Shown: piece after piece, positions 39,637 to 49,233 of the stretch
Position numbering within the stretch: position 1 is the first letter of the stretch
How the letters are laid out: each line of letters begins with the position of its first letter
Assembly (NCBI GenBank): GCA_015060535.1
Contig: SUYH01000011.1
Coordinates: forward strand, 1 to 64,000
From: Prevotella sp.
GTDB taxonomy: Bacteria; Bacteroidota; Bacteroidia; Bacteroidales; Bacteroidaceae
Reading direction: 5' to 3'
DNA length: 64,000 nt
Notes under the pieces: generated by a model
Database searches by the model: none
What the model saw: only the letters and a program-made list of their open reading frames with translations
Told to the model about the DNA's origin: nothing
Position numbers and translations under genes: made by a program

Positions 39637-41456
39637 TTGTAAATCGGTCCGAAGTTAGCGCAGGCACGATAGTCGGCACCCTCCTTGTCCATTCCGAAGG
39701 CATTCCAGCACGAGGGACGGAAGATGTCCTTATCGGCAATGTTGTGCATGCAGACGGGGATGCGCAGCATAGCGCAGAGCGTGATGAGGTCGGCACCTAC
39801 GTGTCCGTAGCAGATGGCACCGTGATTGGCTCCCCAGTTGTTCATGACTGAGTAGACATCCTTGAAGGCATCCTTCGTGGGGTCCAGACGTGGGGCAAAC
39901 CACGTGGTAGGCCATGTGGGGTCGGTACGCTTGTCCAGAATGTCGTGCGTCTTCGGGTCGAGCTCAACGGTCCAGCCCTCAGCCAGTTGCAGTACGGGAC
40001 CCAGTCCATCGACGAGGTTCAGACGCAGCATGGTCATCGGCATACCACCACGCGTCACGAAGTGGCTCGAATAACCACCTCCGCGGAAGTAGTCACGATC
40101 GGCAGGCATCCACGAGGTAGCCTTCAGACAGGCCTCCACGTCTTCCTGCTTCATCTCCCAGAAGTTCTTGATGGTTGGCTTGCCTTGAGCGTCGCTCATA
40201 GCACCTGTAGCGTCCAGCGTCGTAGCACCACTATTAATCAGATGGATGAAACCCTGAGCGGCCTGTCCTTCGGGCTTCTTGCCAGCCACACGCTCTACGG
40301 CCTCGGGGCTCCAGTAGGTGCGGATGTCTGAGAACATCACGCCCTTGTTGGTCAGCAGGTGACCGAAGAGCATCGACATACCATTCAGGAAGTCGTTCTC
40401 CGTAGCCAGCGTGTAAGCCTCGCGAGGTCCGTTCCAGTCGAACGACGTACACATCAGCGACTCAGGGAAGTCGAAGTTAGGCTTGTAGTCGGTCCACTGA
40501 CGCTGACCCTGTACACCAGCAGCAATGGCATTGTGGCCGATGGCCTCTTCCTTGTAACCCATCTCGAGCAGCTTTTCGCTGCCCTGCATCAGGTCGCGGA
40601 TAATCATCATCGTCTTCACGGTGAACTCCCAGTCCTCGTCCTTCTCCTGACGGTTCTTACCCTTGCCCTTGCCGTTGAACGTCGTCATGGGCACGCCAGG
40701 GAACAGCGGGCGGTCCTCATTATAGTCGTGGCCTTCGTTGGGTTTGCAGTACTTGTCAACCCACTTCATAGCCTTCTCGAACTCCTGCTTGTCGTAGATG
40801 CCGAAGTCGACGCGACGGAGTATCTCAACTAGAGATACGTACTCTGTGCGCATGCCCAGATAGTTCTGCAGGAAGTCAGCATTGACTATCGAACCTGCAA
40901 TACCCATACAGGTGTTGCCTAGCGACAGATACGACTTGCCGCGCATCGTTGCCACAGCCTGAGCGGCACGGGCAAAGCGCAGTATTTTTTCTGCAACGTC
41001 CTCAGGAATGGTGTTGTCAGCCAAGTCTTGCACGTCGTGACCATAGATGCCATAGGCGGGCAGACCCTTCTGAGCGTGAGCAGCCAGTACAGCGGCCAAG
41101 TAAACGGCTCCTGGGCGCTCCGTACCATTGAAGCCCCAAACGGCCTTCGGATAGGTGGGGTTCATGTCCATCGTCTCTGAGCCGTAGCACCAGCACGAGG
41201 TGACGGTGATCGTAGAGCCTACACCCTCGCGCTCGAATTTCTCAGCGCAAGCAGCACTCTCGCCTACGCGACCAATCGTCGTATCGCTGATGACACACTC
41301 CACCTTCGAGCCATCGCCATTCTTCACGTTCTGCTCAATCAGGTTCTTTACTGCGTTGGCCAGCGCCATTGTCTTCTCTTCCAGTCCTTCGCGGATGCCA
41401 CCTTGGCGACCGTCAATCGTCGGACGAATACCAATCTTCGGATAATTCTGTTTCAT
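39633..41456 (-). CDS. fucI: L-fucose isomerase
   Basis: 607 residues from the ATG at 41456; the longer open frame adds an unlikely Thr/Lys-rich extension. Strong FucI motifs: [43 protein letters not shown] and [22 protein letters not shown], close to the E. coli enzyme (591 residues). Converts L-fucose to L-fuculose in the cytoplasm (also D-arabinose to D-ribulose). First gene of the operon, so intracellular use is tied directly to release of fucose by the downstream GH95. No fuculokinase or aldolase is in the window. No clear TTTG-type promoter is visible in the short leader. Confidence 0.95.
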   Translation of the reverse strand: MKQNYPKIGIRPTIDGRQGGIREGLEEKTMALANAVKNLIEQNVKNGDGSKVECVISDTTIGRVGESAACAEKFEREGVGSTITVTSCWCYGSETMDMNPTYPKAVWGFNGTERPGAVYLAAVLAAHAQKGLPAYGIYGHDVQDLADNTIPEDVAEKILRFARAAQAVATMRGKSYLSLGNTCMGIAGSIVNADFLQNYLGMRTEYVSLVEILRRVDFGIYDKQEFEKAMKWVDKYCKPNEGHDYNEDRPLFPGVPMTTFNGKGKGKNRQEKDEDWEFTVKTMMIIRDLMQGSEKLLEMGYKEEAIGHNAIAAGVQGQRQWTDYKPNFDFPESLMCTSFDWNGPREAYTLATENDFLNGMSMLFGHLLTNKGVMFSDIRTYWSPEAVERVAGKKPEGQAAQGFIHLINSGATTLDATGAMSDAQGKPTIKNFWEMKQEDVEACLKATSWMPADRDYFRGGGYSSHFVTRGGMPMTMLRLNLVDGLGPVLQLAEGWTVELDPKTHDILDKRTDPTWPTTWFAPRLDPTKDAFKDVYSVMNNWGANHGAICYGHVGADLITLCAMLRIPVCMHNIADKDIFRPSCWNAFGMDKEGADYRACANFGPIYK

Positions 41457-41511
41457 TGTTGTTATTGTTTTTGTTGTTTTAGTCGTTTTATCTCTATCTT
41501 TTAAGACGAAC

Positions 41512-41545
41512 AAAACACCCCGCTGTCATCACTGTCAGCGGGGTG
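41512..41545 (-). terminator. Terminator after the subtilase gene
   Basis: CACCCCGCTG / CAGCGGGGTG, 10-bp perfect stem, followed on the minus strand by TTTTG. Separates the subtilase from fucI. Confidence 0.88.
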
Positions 41546-41568
41546 AATTGTAGATATGGTGAGTTTCT

Positions 41569-43965
41569 TTACAGTCGGATGAGCGTCGAGCCCTTGGTGC
41601 CAATCTTGACGGCATAGACACCAGCGGGCAGCATGGGCAGCTCTACTATACCGCTCTGGGCCTGTGTGTCGAGCACCTTCACACCTGAGAGGTTGTAGAC
41701 GCTCACTTGCACGTCAGGATCGCCACTGATATGCAGCGTGCGTCCGTTCAGCGTAGCGCTGATATGCTCGGTGGGCAGTTCAGGAACGGCTGTTGTCATA
41801 TCCAGCACGTAAAGCAGACCTTTGTAGGCATTCATCTTGCCTGAACCGTAGCGCAGCGGATTAGCCTTGGTGAAGTCGTCCGTCTCGCTGCTGTGGGCAA
41901 TGATGTCCTTGATGTCCTTGTTGGTCAGCGTCTTGCCCTTGTCGTTGGCAGCTTGTACCCAGAGGGCTATGATGCCGGCAGCGGCAGGGGTGGCCATCGA
42001 TGTACCCGACATGAAGTCGTAAGCGTATGTGCGGGGCTCTGTCTGATCCTTGAACTGGTTAGAGTAAGACCGCTTAATCCATTCACCGGGCTCGTCGCCA
42101 AAACTGTTATGGGCAGACAGTACAGAATAGCCTGGAGTCACCACGTCAGGATACTTGCGGCGCTCGCTGCTGAGGTCGTAGCCATAGCTGCTGAAGCTGG
42201 CGTAGCGGCCTACCTTCTCGTATTTGCTCTCCACCAGCGCACCCTCGGAAACGCGCTTGTTGTTGGCCACGTAGGCACCAATGGTGACGGGCTCGCCGCT
42301 GGTGTTCATGTCGCCCATCGAGTGGTCGCTGGAGCCGGCAGTATATCGTTCTGGTTGTTCCATCGAGGTGGCATAGAGCGAGTAGTAGTCACCCCAGGCA
42401 TACATGGTCACGTCTTCATCGGGCGAGTTCACTTCCAGTTCGAAGGTGTAGGTATATCCATCAGCACTCTTAGGGTCTTTCTCTATGACAAGCCCGTTGG
42501 CATCTAACTCGATGCGTACGTACGGAATTTGCGTGCCGTTCAGGTCTACCAGGCTTCCTTTATTGATGCTGAGTGACAATCCGCCGCTGTAGACGTATTG
42601 GCGGAAATCACCGTCGTTGTCAAAATTTTCATAATAGTCATCATAATAAACCCATGTCTTTCGGGTCCCGCTTCTTTTTATTTTAAATCTGAACTCGTGC
42701 TCATGGTCATTCAAGCCTTGGGCTGAGAGGGGCAGATTGCACTTGTAAACCGTGTTGAGCTTCGAGTCAATCACGTTCAGTGTTAGCTTGATGTTCTTGT
42801 CGGTCTGGATGAAGCCGTATGCTTGGGCGTTCTTATAGGTAAAATCAGTGTTGATGTAGAGGGTCTTTCCCTGATTGATTTTCCGCTCAATGAACATCGA
42901 GTCGCCGCCCTCATTGCTGGAGCACAAGGCCATGATGTTGCCTGCCTTGCAGTATTGGCCGATATAGCGGGCTTGCGAGCTGGTGCCGTTGTGGAATCCG
43001 TCGTGGTTGTTCTGGCTCCAGCTGACTATCAGAGGCTTGTTCTGCTCCTTGGCATACTTCTGCATGAGCCACAGGGATTTCATTCTGTTGATATCCCTAA
43101 TTGAAACGTATGAGGTTCTCAGCTCTCTCACTTGTTTGTCACTGGGGCTTGGGTCTGACAGAATCAGTTCTGCATCAGGAGCCATACCGCCTAAGACACC
43201 CTCGGCAACGCCCTTCGTGTCGGTCATGAAGCGTCCGGCAGCAATGCCGGCACAGTGTGTACCGTGACTGCCACCAATATCCTTCATCTTCAGCGTGTCC
43301 AGAATGACGTCAGGATTGGTGATGAATGCGCCGGGTACCGACACTTGTGTCGTCTTGCCTTTGTCGTCAGTGACGGTGATGTTGTCCAGCGACTCACCCT
43401 GCGACCGCAAACTCTCTGCATCGGCCATATAGACACCCTTGATGCGCAACTTGCCGTCCTTGTCCTTGAACATCGGGTGGGTGAAGTCGTAGCCACCGTC
43501 AATCAGTCCGATGATGACGCCCTTGCCCGTATAGGCCTGGGGCAGGTCTTTCTGACCTTCGGCCTTGCCCTGATGTGCCTCGTCTACGTGTGATGCCTTG
43601 CGCGTCACGTCGGTCTTCTCGATGCTCTCGCCGGGCAGGTCAATCAGCAGTACACCCTCAATGGCAGCCGCATCCTCCAGCTTCGACATAGGCAGGTCGA
43701 CAATCAGCTGGTTGCCCATCAGCGCACCAATCTTGCCGCCCATCTCAATCATCTGGTTGGCAATGTCGGCAGCACTGGCGTCCACGCTACAGGTCACGAT
43801 GAACGACCCGCGCTCCTGCTCTGCGTCAGCCGATGCAGCGCGTCGTGTCTGATAGCTGCTTCTCAGTCCGTTCACCGTTGGCGAGAAAGCACTCTGCGCC
43901 AACACAGTCTGACCTGCCAGCAACAGCGACAGCGCCAGACAGCTACGAAGTAAATTTTTCCTCAT
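41569..43965 (-). CDS. Secreted subtilisin-like (S8) peptidase with a type IX-like C-terminal signal
   Basis: 798 residues from the ATG at 43965 (signal peptide MRKNLLRSCLALSLLLAG to LAQ). An inhibitor-like propeptide region is followed by the triad GLIDGGYDFTHP (D156), GGSHGTHCAG (H234) and MSGTSMATPAAAG (Ser). A beta-rich insert of about 200 residues sits between the His and Ser regions. The C-terminus (VYNLSGVKVLDTQ, LPAGVYAVKIG, STLIRL) has the shape of a type IX secretion sorting domain. Monocistronic, with promoter (44007-44037) and terminator of its own. Confidence 0.92.
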   Translation of the reverse strand: MRKNLLRSCLALSLLLAGQTVLAQSAFSPTVNGLRSSYQTRRAASADAEQERGSFIVTCSVDASAADIANQMIEMGGKIGALMGNQLIVDLPMSKLEDAAAIEGVLLIDLPGESIEKTDVTRKASHVDEAHQGKAEGQKDLPQAYTGKGVIIGLIDGGYDFTHPMFKDKDGKLRIKGVYMADAESLRSQGESLDNITVTDDKGKTTQVSVPGAFITNPDVILDTLKMKDIGGSHGTHCAGIAAGRFMTDTKGVAEGVLGGMAPDAELILSDPSPSDKQVRELRTSYVSIRDINRMKSLWLMQKYAKEQNKPLIVSWSQNNHDGFHNGTSSQARYIGQYCKAGNIMALCSSNEGGDSMFIERKINQGKTLYINTDFTYKNAQAYGFIQTDKNIKLTLNVIDSKLNTVYKCNLPLSAQGLNDHEHEFRFKIKRSGTRKTWVYYDDYYENFDNDGDFRQYVYSGGLSLSINKGSLVDLNGTQIPYVRIELDANGLVIEKDPKSADGYTYTFELEVNSPDEDVTMYAWGDYYSLYATSMEQPERYTAGSSDHSMGDMNTSGEPVTIGAYVANNKRVSEGALVESKYEKVGRYASFSSYGYDLSSERRKYPDVVTPGYSVLSAHNSFGDEPGEWIKRSYSNQFKDQTEPRTYAYDFMSGTSMATPAAAGIIALWVQAANDKGKTLTNKDIKDIIAHSSETDDFTKANPLRYGSGKMNAYKGLLYVLDMTTAVPELPTEHISATLNGRTLHISGDPDVQVSVYNLSGVKVLDTQAQSGIVELPMLPAGVYAVKIGTKGSTLIRL

Positions 43966-44006
43966 ACTCAGTTCGTTTTTTGTTGTTTCAAATGTAATAT
44001 CGTTGG

Positions 44007-44037
44007 CAAAGGTAAGACATTTTTTCGGAATGAACAA
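44007..44037 (-). promoter_or_regulatory. Subtilase promoter
   Basis: Minus strand: TTG (44035-44037), 20 bp, TACCTTTG (44007-44014). Confidence 0.7.
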
Positions 44038-44043
44038 GAAAAA

Positions 44044-44071
44044 GGGAGGTTATCTTGCAAGATAACCTCCC
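44044..44071 (-). terminator. Terminator after the BT4734-type gene
   Basis: A 28-bp perfect palindrome (GGGAGGTTATCTTG and its complement), followed on the minus strand by TTTTTCTTG; it ends 8 bp from the stop. Confidence 0.9.
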
Positions 44072-44079
44072 CACATCCT

Positions 44080-46383
44080 CTATGCTATTGCCTTTGGATG
44101 CTTGGCAACGAACTGTGGACTCTTGGTGTACAGCTGATTCTGCGGGTCGAACGTGCAGTAGCCGCGACTGATCCATTTGCGCAACTGTGCGGAGCCGTCA
44201 CCCTTCATGCCCTGTGCTCTGCGGACGGTATTGAGGTCGTCGAGGGTGAACGAGTCATTCAGAAATTCCATCAGGTTACGGCGTCCCGGCACCATGACAG
44301 CTTTGTCCAGCTCCATTGCATGACGCATCTTCTCACCGAATACCGACATCTTACACCACATGTCGTAATGGAACGACCAGCGCACGAAGTCCTCAATCTC
44401 CTTCGACCACTTCTGCTCGTTGAGCAGATAGAGCACCATGCCTCGCTTGAAGGCCGACAGCGTGGCTCGGTAGGACAGTTCACGATAGGTGTCGTCGTCG
44501 GCAAGTGCTGAGTACTGTCGGTTTTCCTCTATCATGTCGGCTGCCAACTGGTTGGCTTTTCGGCACTTCACCAGACTCTTGGCATCGTTGAGCTGAGCCA
44601 CGAAATCCTGCACCTGCTTCCGGAACTTGTCGTCGTAGATGCCATAGACTGGCATGCGGTCGTCGTCGGTAAAGATGGTACAGAACGTCATGCGTGAGAG
44701 TGTACCGTCAAGCATAGAATCAGCAAAGAACTTGCGACACTTGCCCGGTGTGGTCGATGCGTTCCAGTTCCAGCGAACCTCCACGCACTCCGACACCGAC
44801 TTGGTGCCTACTCGCTCCTGACCGTACTCGCCACAATCGTACGCCAGACGCAGAATCTCGGTCACGTTGTTCCCCTTGCCATTGGTCTTCAGCTGGTTCA
44901 GCAGTCCTATCTCGTCCAATCGGCTGTAGAGAAATCTTCCTCCGGCATCGGCCATCAACTGAACGAAGGCAGCAGGCGTCATGTCCGACTTGACCCATTG
45001 CACAGTCAGACCCTGTGGGCGCTCAGGCTTTTGTTCGTCGGCTGGGCATGTGTCGTACTGCTCCTTATACTCTTGCATCAGTTTGCGGTTTTTGATGTCA
45101 CGCTCCTTGATGTCTGCCATAATGGCCTCAATAGGCTCGTTGACGCACGACTTACCGCTTGACATTTCGGCCACCAGTACATTCATGAACGTAGGCTCCA
45201 CAAGCGCGTTGTCGTTGTAGCGGAATTTGACACCCTTGCAGTGGGCTCCCAGGGCAGGGAAGACACCCATGGCGACAGCTGGCTTCAGATGGTCAGGCAC
45301 GTTCTTGGTGATGAGCCGCATAAACTTGGTCAGCTTCTCGGGCATCTGTGGTGGCGCAGGTGCATGAGTACCGTTAGCCCGTATGGCCTCGTCGATTTGC
45401 TGCTGCTGACGTGCACGTTCTACAACGCGGTTCACCAGTGCAGGCACCGTCTTGGTTTGCGGGCGGTTGCAGGCTGAGCGGACGGTCGACTGGAACTTCT
45501 GCTCTTCCTCGCCATAGCGGGGCATGACCTGAGCTATCCATTGCGGGTCGTCGTTGCAGAGGTACCGCATGTGGCAGGCCATTGCGAAGATGAAGTTGTT
45601 GCGTGCTCCCTGAGCAGGCACTCCACCCAGCAGCTCTTCCATCGCGCTGACTATCTCCTTGTAGCCTATGCCGTTGAAGTTGTCCTCATAGTCGGTGGTG
45701 GCTGGCAGAACGGGTGCAGAAAACGCATTGTCCTTCGTCACAATCGTCACTGCGTTCTCGGAAGGCACAATCCCATTTTGGGATACTGCCTGTACATCAC
45801 GTTCCTTAAACAGCTCCTCCTCGTCGTAGTAGAGCACGTAGTCGCGACAAACCACGAACGAGCAGCGAGCCAAATCCTTGACCTTGCCGTCGTAGGCAGC
45901 ATCGTCCAGCTGAGTGGCCATCCACTGCTGAGCCTGAGCCAGCGACATGCCTTGTGGTATTTCGAACACCAGTCGGATGCCTTCGTTGCTGGGCGACACA
46001 TGAGCAAAGGCAATGCCCAGCTCCACTTCGCGACCTGCCACCTTATTCATGTAGTAGGCGCGAGGGTCGTAGTCCAGATGGTCGACATCGTAGATGGACA
46101 GCCCGCTGGCCACTGCCGACTCGTTATGCCGATAGCCGTCGGTGAATGTGGCGTGAAAGCAGACCACAGGCAGATTGCCAGACTTCAGTCGCGACTTCAT
46201 GGCCTCGAAGTCCTCGCGTGCGAGCGTACCTTCTTTAACTGCTGCCAAGTGGCGGGCTATCTGCTGACAGGTTTCTGCCACCTTCGGGTCGTCCAGCGCA
46301 GCGTTCAGCAGCTGAGGAGTGCAAGGCACCATCTGTGCGACATTCGTAATGGAATTACTCATAGAAAATTTAGTTGTATTCAT
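44080..46383 (-). CDS. BT4734/VirE-N + DUF3987-type replication protein
   Basis: 767 residues; the ATG at 46362 (MSNSITN) is an equally good start. The N-terminal 240 residues match the BT4734/BF3469 (VirE N-terminal, primase-like) pattern with GLSIYDVDHLDYD and GIAFAHVSPSNEGIRLVFEIP. The C-terminal part resembles DUF3987, with a P-loop-like AEMSSGKSC and helical ends. Such proteins belong to mobile or phage-derived modules of Bacteroidota and usually lie near HU-like and smalltalk genes; here those are 44 kb away. No integrase or att site was found, so it may be a relic or domesticated. Two CCTATATAGG palindromes lie in its promoter region. Confidence 0.85.
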   Translation of the reverse strand: MNTTKFSMSNSITNVAQMVPCTPQLLNAALDDPKVAETCQQIARHLAAVKEGTLAREDFEAMKSRLKSGNLPVVCFHATFTDGYRHNESAVASGLSIYDVDHLDYDPRAYYMNKVAGREVELGIAFAHVSPSNEGIRLVFEIPQGMSLAQAQQWMATQLDDAAYDGKVKDLARCSFVVCRDYVLYYDEEELFKERDVQAVSQNGIVPSENAVTIVTKDNAFSAPVLPATTDYEDNFNGIGYKEIVSAMEELLGGVPAQGARNNFIFAMACHMRYLCNDDPQWIAQVMPRYGEEEQKFQSTVRSACNRPQTKTVPALVNRVVERARQQQQIDEAIRANGTHAPAPPQMPEKLTKFMRLITKNVPDHLKPAVAMGVFPALGAHCKGVKFRYNDNALVEPTFMNVLVAEMSSGKSCVNEPIEAIMADIKERDIKNRKLMQEYKEQYDTCPADEQKPERPQGLTVQWVKSDMTPAAFVQLMADAGGRFLYSRLDEIGLLNQLKTNGKGNNVTEILRLAYDCGEYGQERVGTKSVSECVEVRWNWNASTTPGKCRKFFADSMLDGTLSRMTFCTIFTDDDRMPVYGIYDDKFRKQVQDFVAQLNDAKSLVKCRKANQLAADMIEENRQYSALADDDTYRELSYRATLSAFKRGMVLYLLNEQKWSKEIEDFVRWSFHYDMWCKMSVFGEKMRHAMELDKAVMVPGRRNLMEFLNDSFTLDDLNTVRRAQGMKGDGSAQLRKWISRGYCTFDPQNQLYTKSPQFVAKHPKAIA

Positions 46384-46480
46384 AATTTTAAAACTCTTCG
46401 ATAATTAAACTTATTGTTACTTAACTCAACGTCAATGGCCATTTGACGCTGCAAAAGTACAACAAATAAAATATGAAAAA

Positions 46481-46515
46481 CCCCTATATAGGGGCTATGG
46501 AAAGTCCTATATAGG
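46481..46515. promoter_or_regulatory. Paired CCTATATAGG palindromes (operator candidate)
   Basis: CCCCTATATAGGGG (46481-46494) and CCTATATAGG (46506-46515), centres 23 bp apart, about two helical turns. They lie upstream of the BT4734-type gene, near a minus-strand -7-like TACTTTTG (46452-46459). Confidence 0.65.
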
Positions 46516-46540
46516 GATGTGGTTTCTGATAATCAGCAAG

Positions 46541-47791
46541 TTACGATTTAAATATCTCGTTTATGTCATCTTCTCGTGATGGCGTATGACCAGTTTCCAG
46601 CGAATGGTATTTCTCTTGTGCCAGATTCTTGATGCCCCACCACTCCTCGAAAGCCTTCCATTTCTCCCTGATGTTCAATTCTTCTGCAAACATCTCTGCT
46701 ATGTACGCAGCCTGTATCCGGGTGGTAGAGGGTAGCAGTCGGTGGGCTTTGTCTACGAACCCTGCTTCCTCCAGTCTTTTCCAATACACTGATGCTTTTT
46801 CAGACGACAGCTTGGGATGCGCCTTGGTGTTCGCCATGTAGCCATTCTCTATCTGCTCGATGGGCTCCGTGTCGCCCTCACGCCCCCACCGCTGTATCTT
46901 TACACGACGCTTGAGAATCATCAGCACAATGCCCGACAGCAACTGGTTCAGATAGCGACGCGGCACGTGATGGTAGTACACTTCGCGCAGGAAGTCGACG
47001 GGGTCGGTCAGGAATTTGTCGTAGAGCTGGAAGGGAAACGCACGCAGCTGTTGTTCCAGTTCGTCCAGACGATTGTCGTAGGTGTAATGGCTCGACTCCA
47101 GCCCCTTCTGAAGCAGCTGGCGGGGCAGTTCTACGAACAAGTAGCGGGCTACCTGGTCGCGGTTCTCATGGCGCATCAGCATGCCTTTCTGCTGGCGCAT
47201 GCGGGTTGCCAGTTCAGTGCATGCAGGCTCTTTGCGCATGGACAGCAGACGTTCGATGCGATAGCGTGCACGGGTCATTTCACGGCTCGTGTCGTACAGG
47301 TGTTCGAGCAGTAAGCTCTCGGTCAACGATATTACGTTTTCGATGTCCGTATCCGTATCTTCGAGTTCGTCAATCAGGTCGGTCGTCAGGTCGCCAAGCT
47401 GCTCCAACTTTCGGGGTATCAGCGGCAGACCGTCGTAGTGCCAACTGGCATAGGGGCGGTCGTCGAAGGGCTCGTAATCCCAGTCTATCTGCTCTACGTC
47501 GCACTCTACCGTCAGTACGGGCGGCTCGGGATTGCTCTCCATTACAAAACCTTTGAGGCGTTCCAGCGAGGAACCCTTCAAAGCCTGATATACTACGTCC
47601 AGGTCGGGTACAGCGACATACCCTACATGCAGCCGTCCCTCACGCACGCGAACGGCATACGGGTCTTTCACGTTGTCAGGCTGCGGTTGCATAGTCATCA
47701 CTTTGCCGACGGCCCCGGCGGCATATTCCTTCCAGTGGTCGCGCACATCCCAGTGGTATAGTCCCACCACGTCGAATCTTATTTTTTCCAT
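46541..47791 (-). CDS. HIRAN-domain protein
   Basis: 416 residues from the ATG at 47791. Residues of about 1-85 match the HIRAN DNA-end-binding domain (VVGLYHWDVRD, QPDNVKDPYAVRVREGRLHVGYVAVPD). The remaining 330 residues are mostly helical and charged, with no helicase or nuclease motif I recognise (LLEHLYDTSREMTRARYRIERLL, QLYDKFLTDPVDFLREVYYHHVP). A role in DNA repair or mobile-element maintenance is possible given the neighbour, but unproven. The gene lies upstream of the BT4734-type gene on the same strand, separated by the paired palindromes. Confidence 0.8.
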   Translation of the reverse strand: MEKIRFDVVGLYHWDVRDHWKEYAAGAVGKVMTMQPQPDNVKDPYAVRVREGRLHVGYVAVPDLDVVYQALKGSSLERLKGFVMESNPEPPVLTVECDVEQIDWDYEPFDDRPYASWHYDGLPLIPRKLEQLGDLTTDLIDELEDTDTDIENVISLTESLLLEHLYDTSREMTRARYRIERLLSMRKEPACTELATRMRQQKGMLMRHENRDQVARYLFVELPRQLLQKGLESSHYTYDNRLDELEQQLRAFPFQLYDKFLTDPVDFLREVYYHHVPRRYLNQLLSGIVLMILKRRVKIQRWGREGDTEPIEQIENGYMANTKAHPKLSSEKASVYWKRLEEAGFVDKAHRLLPSTTRIQAAYIAEMFAEELNIREKWKAFEEWWGIKNLAQEKYHSLETGHTPSREDDINEIFKS

Positions 47792-47815
47792 AGCGTCTGC
47801 AAAGATAATAAATTG

Positions 47816-48105
47816 GTGTGACAATTGTGACAAAAGACACCCCGTTTTTGTGTATAATATAAATGATGTTATTCATTATTGTATTACTCTTATTGTTACC
47901 CAACACCACAGATGATGCAGAAATCAGACTGTCCGAATTGTCACATTTGTCACAAGCGCACCATTTTTTGCGCCCTGCCCAGGAAAAATTTGTTTCCCGC
48001 CTAGGGAATTTTTGTTCCCTGCCCAGCGCGCAAAAATTTGATGGACGGCTGGAAGAATTTCTTCGGACGGCTGAAAGAATTTCTTCCGACGGCTCAACAA
48101 AATGG
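47816..48105. repeat. Composite intergenic repeat element, copy A
   Basis: Starts with TGTGACAATTGTGACA, has the inverse motif TTGTCACATTTGTCAC near 47938-47953, and ends in a block (about 47973-48105) that aligns base for base with 51033-51165 at a constant offset of 3,060. The block contains CCTGCCCAGCGCG and two GAAGAATTTCTTC-type palindromes. It fills most of the 434-bp gap before the LolA-like gene. Confidence 0.85.
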
Positions 48106-48194
48106 GCAAGAAAAACCCCGTTGTCATCAGGGTCATTTCCGTCGCTGTTCGCAATTTTTTAGTAAATCTTAGCGTAAATATGAAAAATAAGGCG

Positions 48195-48202
48195 TATATT
48201 TG
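48195..48202 (+). promoter_or_regulatory. -7 box of the LolA-like gene
   Basis: TATATTTG, 23 bp before the ATG at 48226. No clear -33 box. Confidence 0.6.
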
Positions 48203-48225
48203 CAGCGGCAAAACGTACGAAGACA

Positions 48226-48909
48226 ATGAAAATGAATACACGATGGATGCTGACAGCCATCCTTTTACTCTGCAGTCTGTTGAACGTGCAGGCTCAGATA
48301 CCTGCCGAGGTTACTGACATGATGCGCAAGTGTAAGGACAACATGACACATGCTTCTGGTATAGAGATGGACTCGAAAATTCACATGAGCGTGACGCTGA
48401 TGTCGGTCGACATGAATTTCACGGTGATGACGAAAGGCTCGAAGTTGCTCATGAAGACTTCTATGAAGAAGCTGGGCAATGATATCAGGTCGGAGTCAGG
48501 TTTCGACGGCGAGCAGGTTTGGGAGTTCAAACACGTAGAACTGGCCGAGAAATTCAAAAAAAAGGGTAAGGAATATAAGGACACACTGACCATCACCAAG
48601 ACCACCAGGGCACCATCGAAACGTCAGGCAGATATAGATTTTGGTTTGGCTGAGGACTACCAGAAAGCCACCGTCAAGAAGGATGGCCGCTACACCGTTA
48701 TAACCTTCACCAAGCCTAAGGACAAGGACGACCCCAAGAAAGTGACGGTGAAGGTGGACCACGAAAAAATGCTCATTCGTGAGATTGTTACGAAAGAGGG
48801 CATAGCCAAGATTACGATGACGGTGACGCGTGTGAAATACGGTGTCAGCGACAATGTCTTCATGCTTGACACCTCGAAATATCCAGGTGCGGTCATTGTC
48901 AGGAAGTGA
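48226..48909 (+). CDS. LolA-like periplasmic/outer-membrane protein
   Basis: 227 residues with a signal peptide (MKMNTRWMLTAILLLCSLLNVQA); an ATG at 48232 is also possible. The remainder is an all-beta, Lys-rich protein with SVDMNFTVMTKGSKLLMK, SGFDGEQVWEFK and VDHEKMLIREIVT, the pattern of the LolA/LolB half-barrel fold that binds lipid tails. No lipobox cysteine. Possibly a lipid or lipoprotein carrier; its name is uncertain. It is a single gene flanked by accessory elements. Confidence 0.85.
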   Translation: MKMNTRWMLTAILLLCSLLNVQAQIPAEVTDMMRKCKDNMTHASGIEMDSKIHMSVTLMSVDMNFTVMTKGSKLLMKTSMKKLGNDIRSESGFDGEQVWEFKHVELAEKFKKKGKEYKDTLTITKTTRAPSKRQADIDFGLAEDYQKATVKKDGRYTVITFTKPKDKDDPKKVTVKVDHEKMLIREIVTKEGIAKITMTVTRVKYGVSDNVFMLDTSKYPGAVIVRK

Positions 48910-48924
48910 CACCAGAGGGCAAAT

Positions 48925-48980
48925 AAAAAAAAGAGGCAGGAAAGTTGCCGTCATTCGAAATTAATTTGTATATTTGCAAC
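48925..48980 (+). promoter_or_regulatory. Promoter of the PIN toxin-antitoxin operon (duplicated sequence, copy 1)
   Basis: TTG (48944-48946), 22 bp, TATATTTG (48969-48976). The surrounding 55 bp recur at 49643-49698. Confidence 0.8.
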
Positions 48981-49002
48981 TGAAATCTAAATATTTATGC
49001 GT

Positions 49003-49233
49003 ATGAGTTATTCACAAATTGCACAACTGGAGCTGCTAGATGCCTTGAACAGCATTAACTCTGAGGATGAGTTGAACGAGTTCAAGAACGTCCTGGCTCA
49101 CTATTTTGCCCAGAAGGCCCAGAAAGCTATTGATGCTTTGTGGGACGAAGGTGTTATCAGCGAAGAAACTATCGAGCAATGGGGCAAAGAGCACATGCGC
49201 ACTCCTTACGGTTATGAGAAGCATCGTTCTTGA
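49003..49233 (+). CDS. Antitoxin-like small protein partnered with a PIN toxin
   Basis: 76 residues from the ATG at 49003 (MSYSQIAQLELLDALNSI). It is acidic and helical, with a repeated Glu-rich first half and a C-terminal WGKEHMRTPYGYEKHRS that could fold onto a toxin. No DNA-binding motif is evident. It overlaps the PIN gene by 20 bp, the usual layout of type II antitoxins. Antitoxin status is inferred from this pairing. Confidence 0.8.
   Translation: MSYSQIAQLELLDALNSINSEDELNEFKNVLAHYFAQKAQKAIDALWDEGVISEETIEQWGKEHMRTPYGYEKHRS

Noticed and set aside
47924..48241. Minus-strand ORFs in the two composite repeats sharing KKFFQPSEEIL
   Set aside because: The shared peptide comes from the repeated DNA block; flanks of the two ORFs differ and no start signals are seen. 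Kept as a repeat, not a gene.
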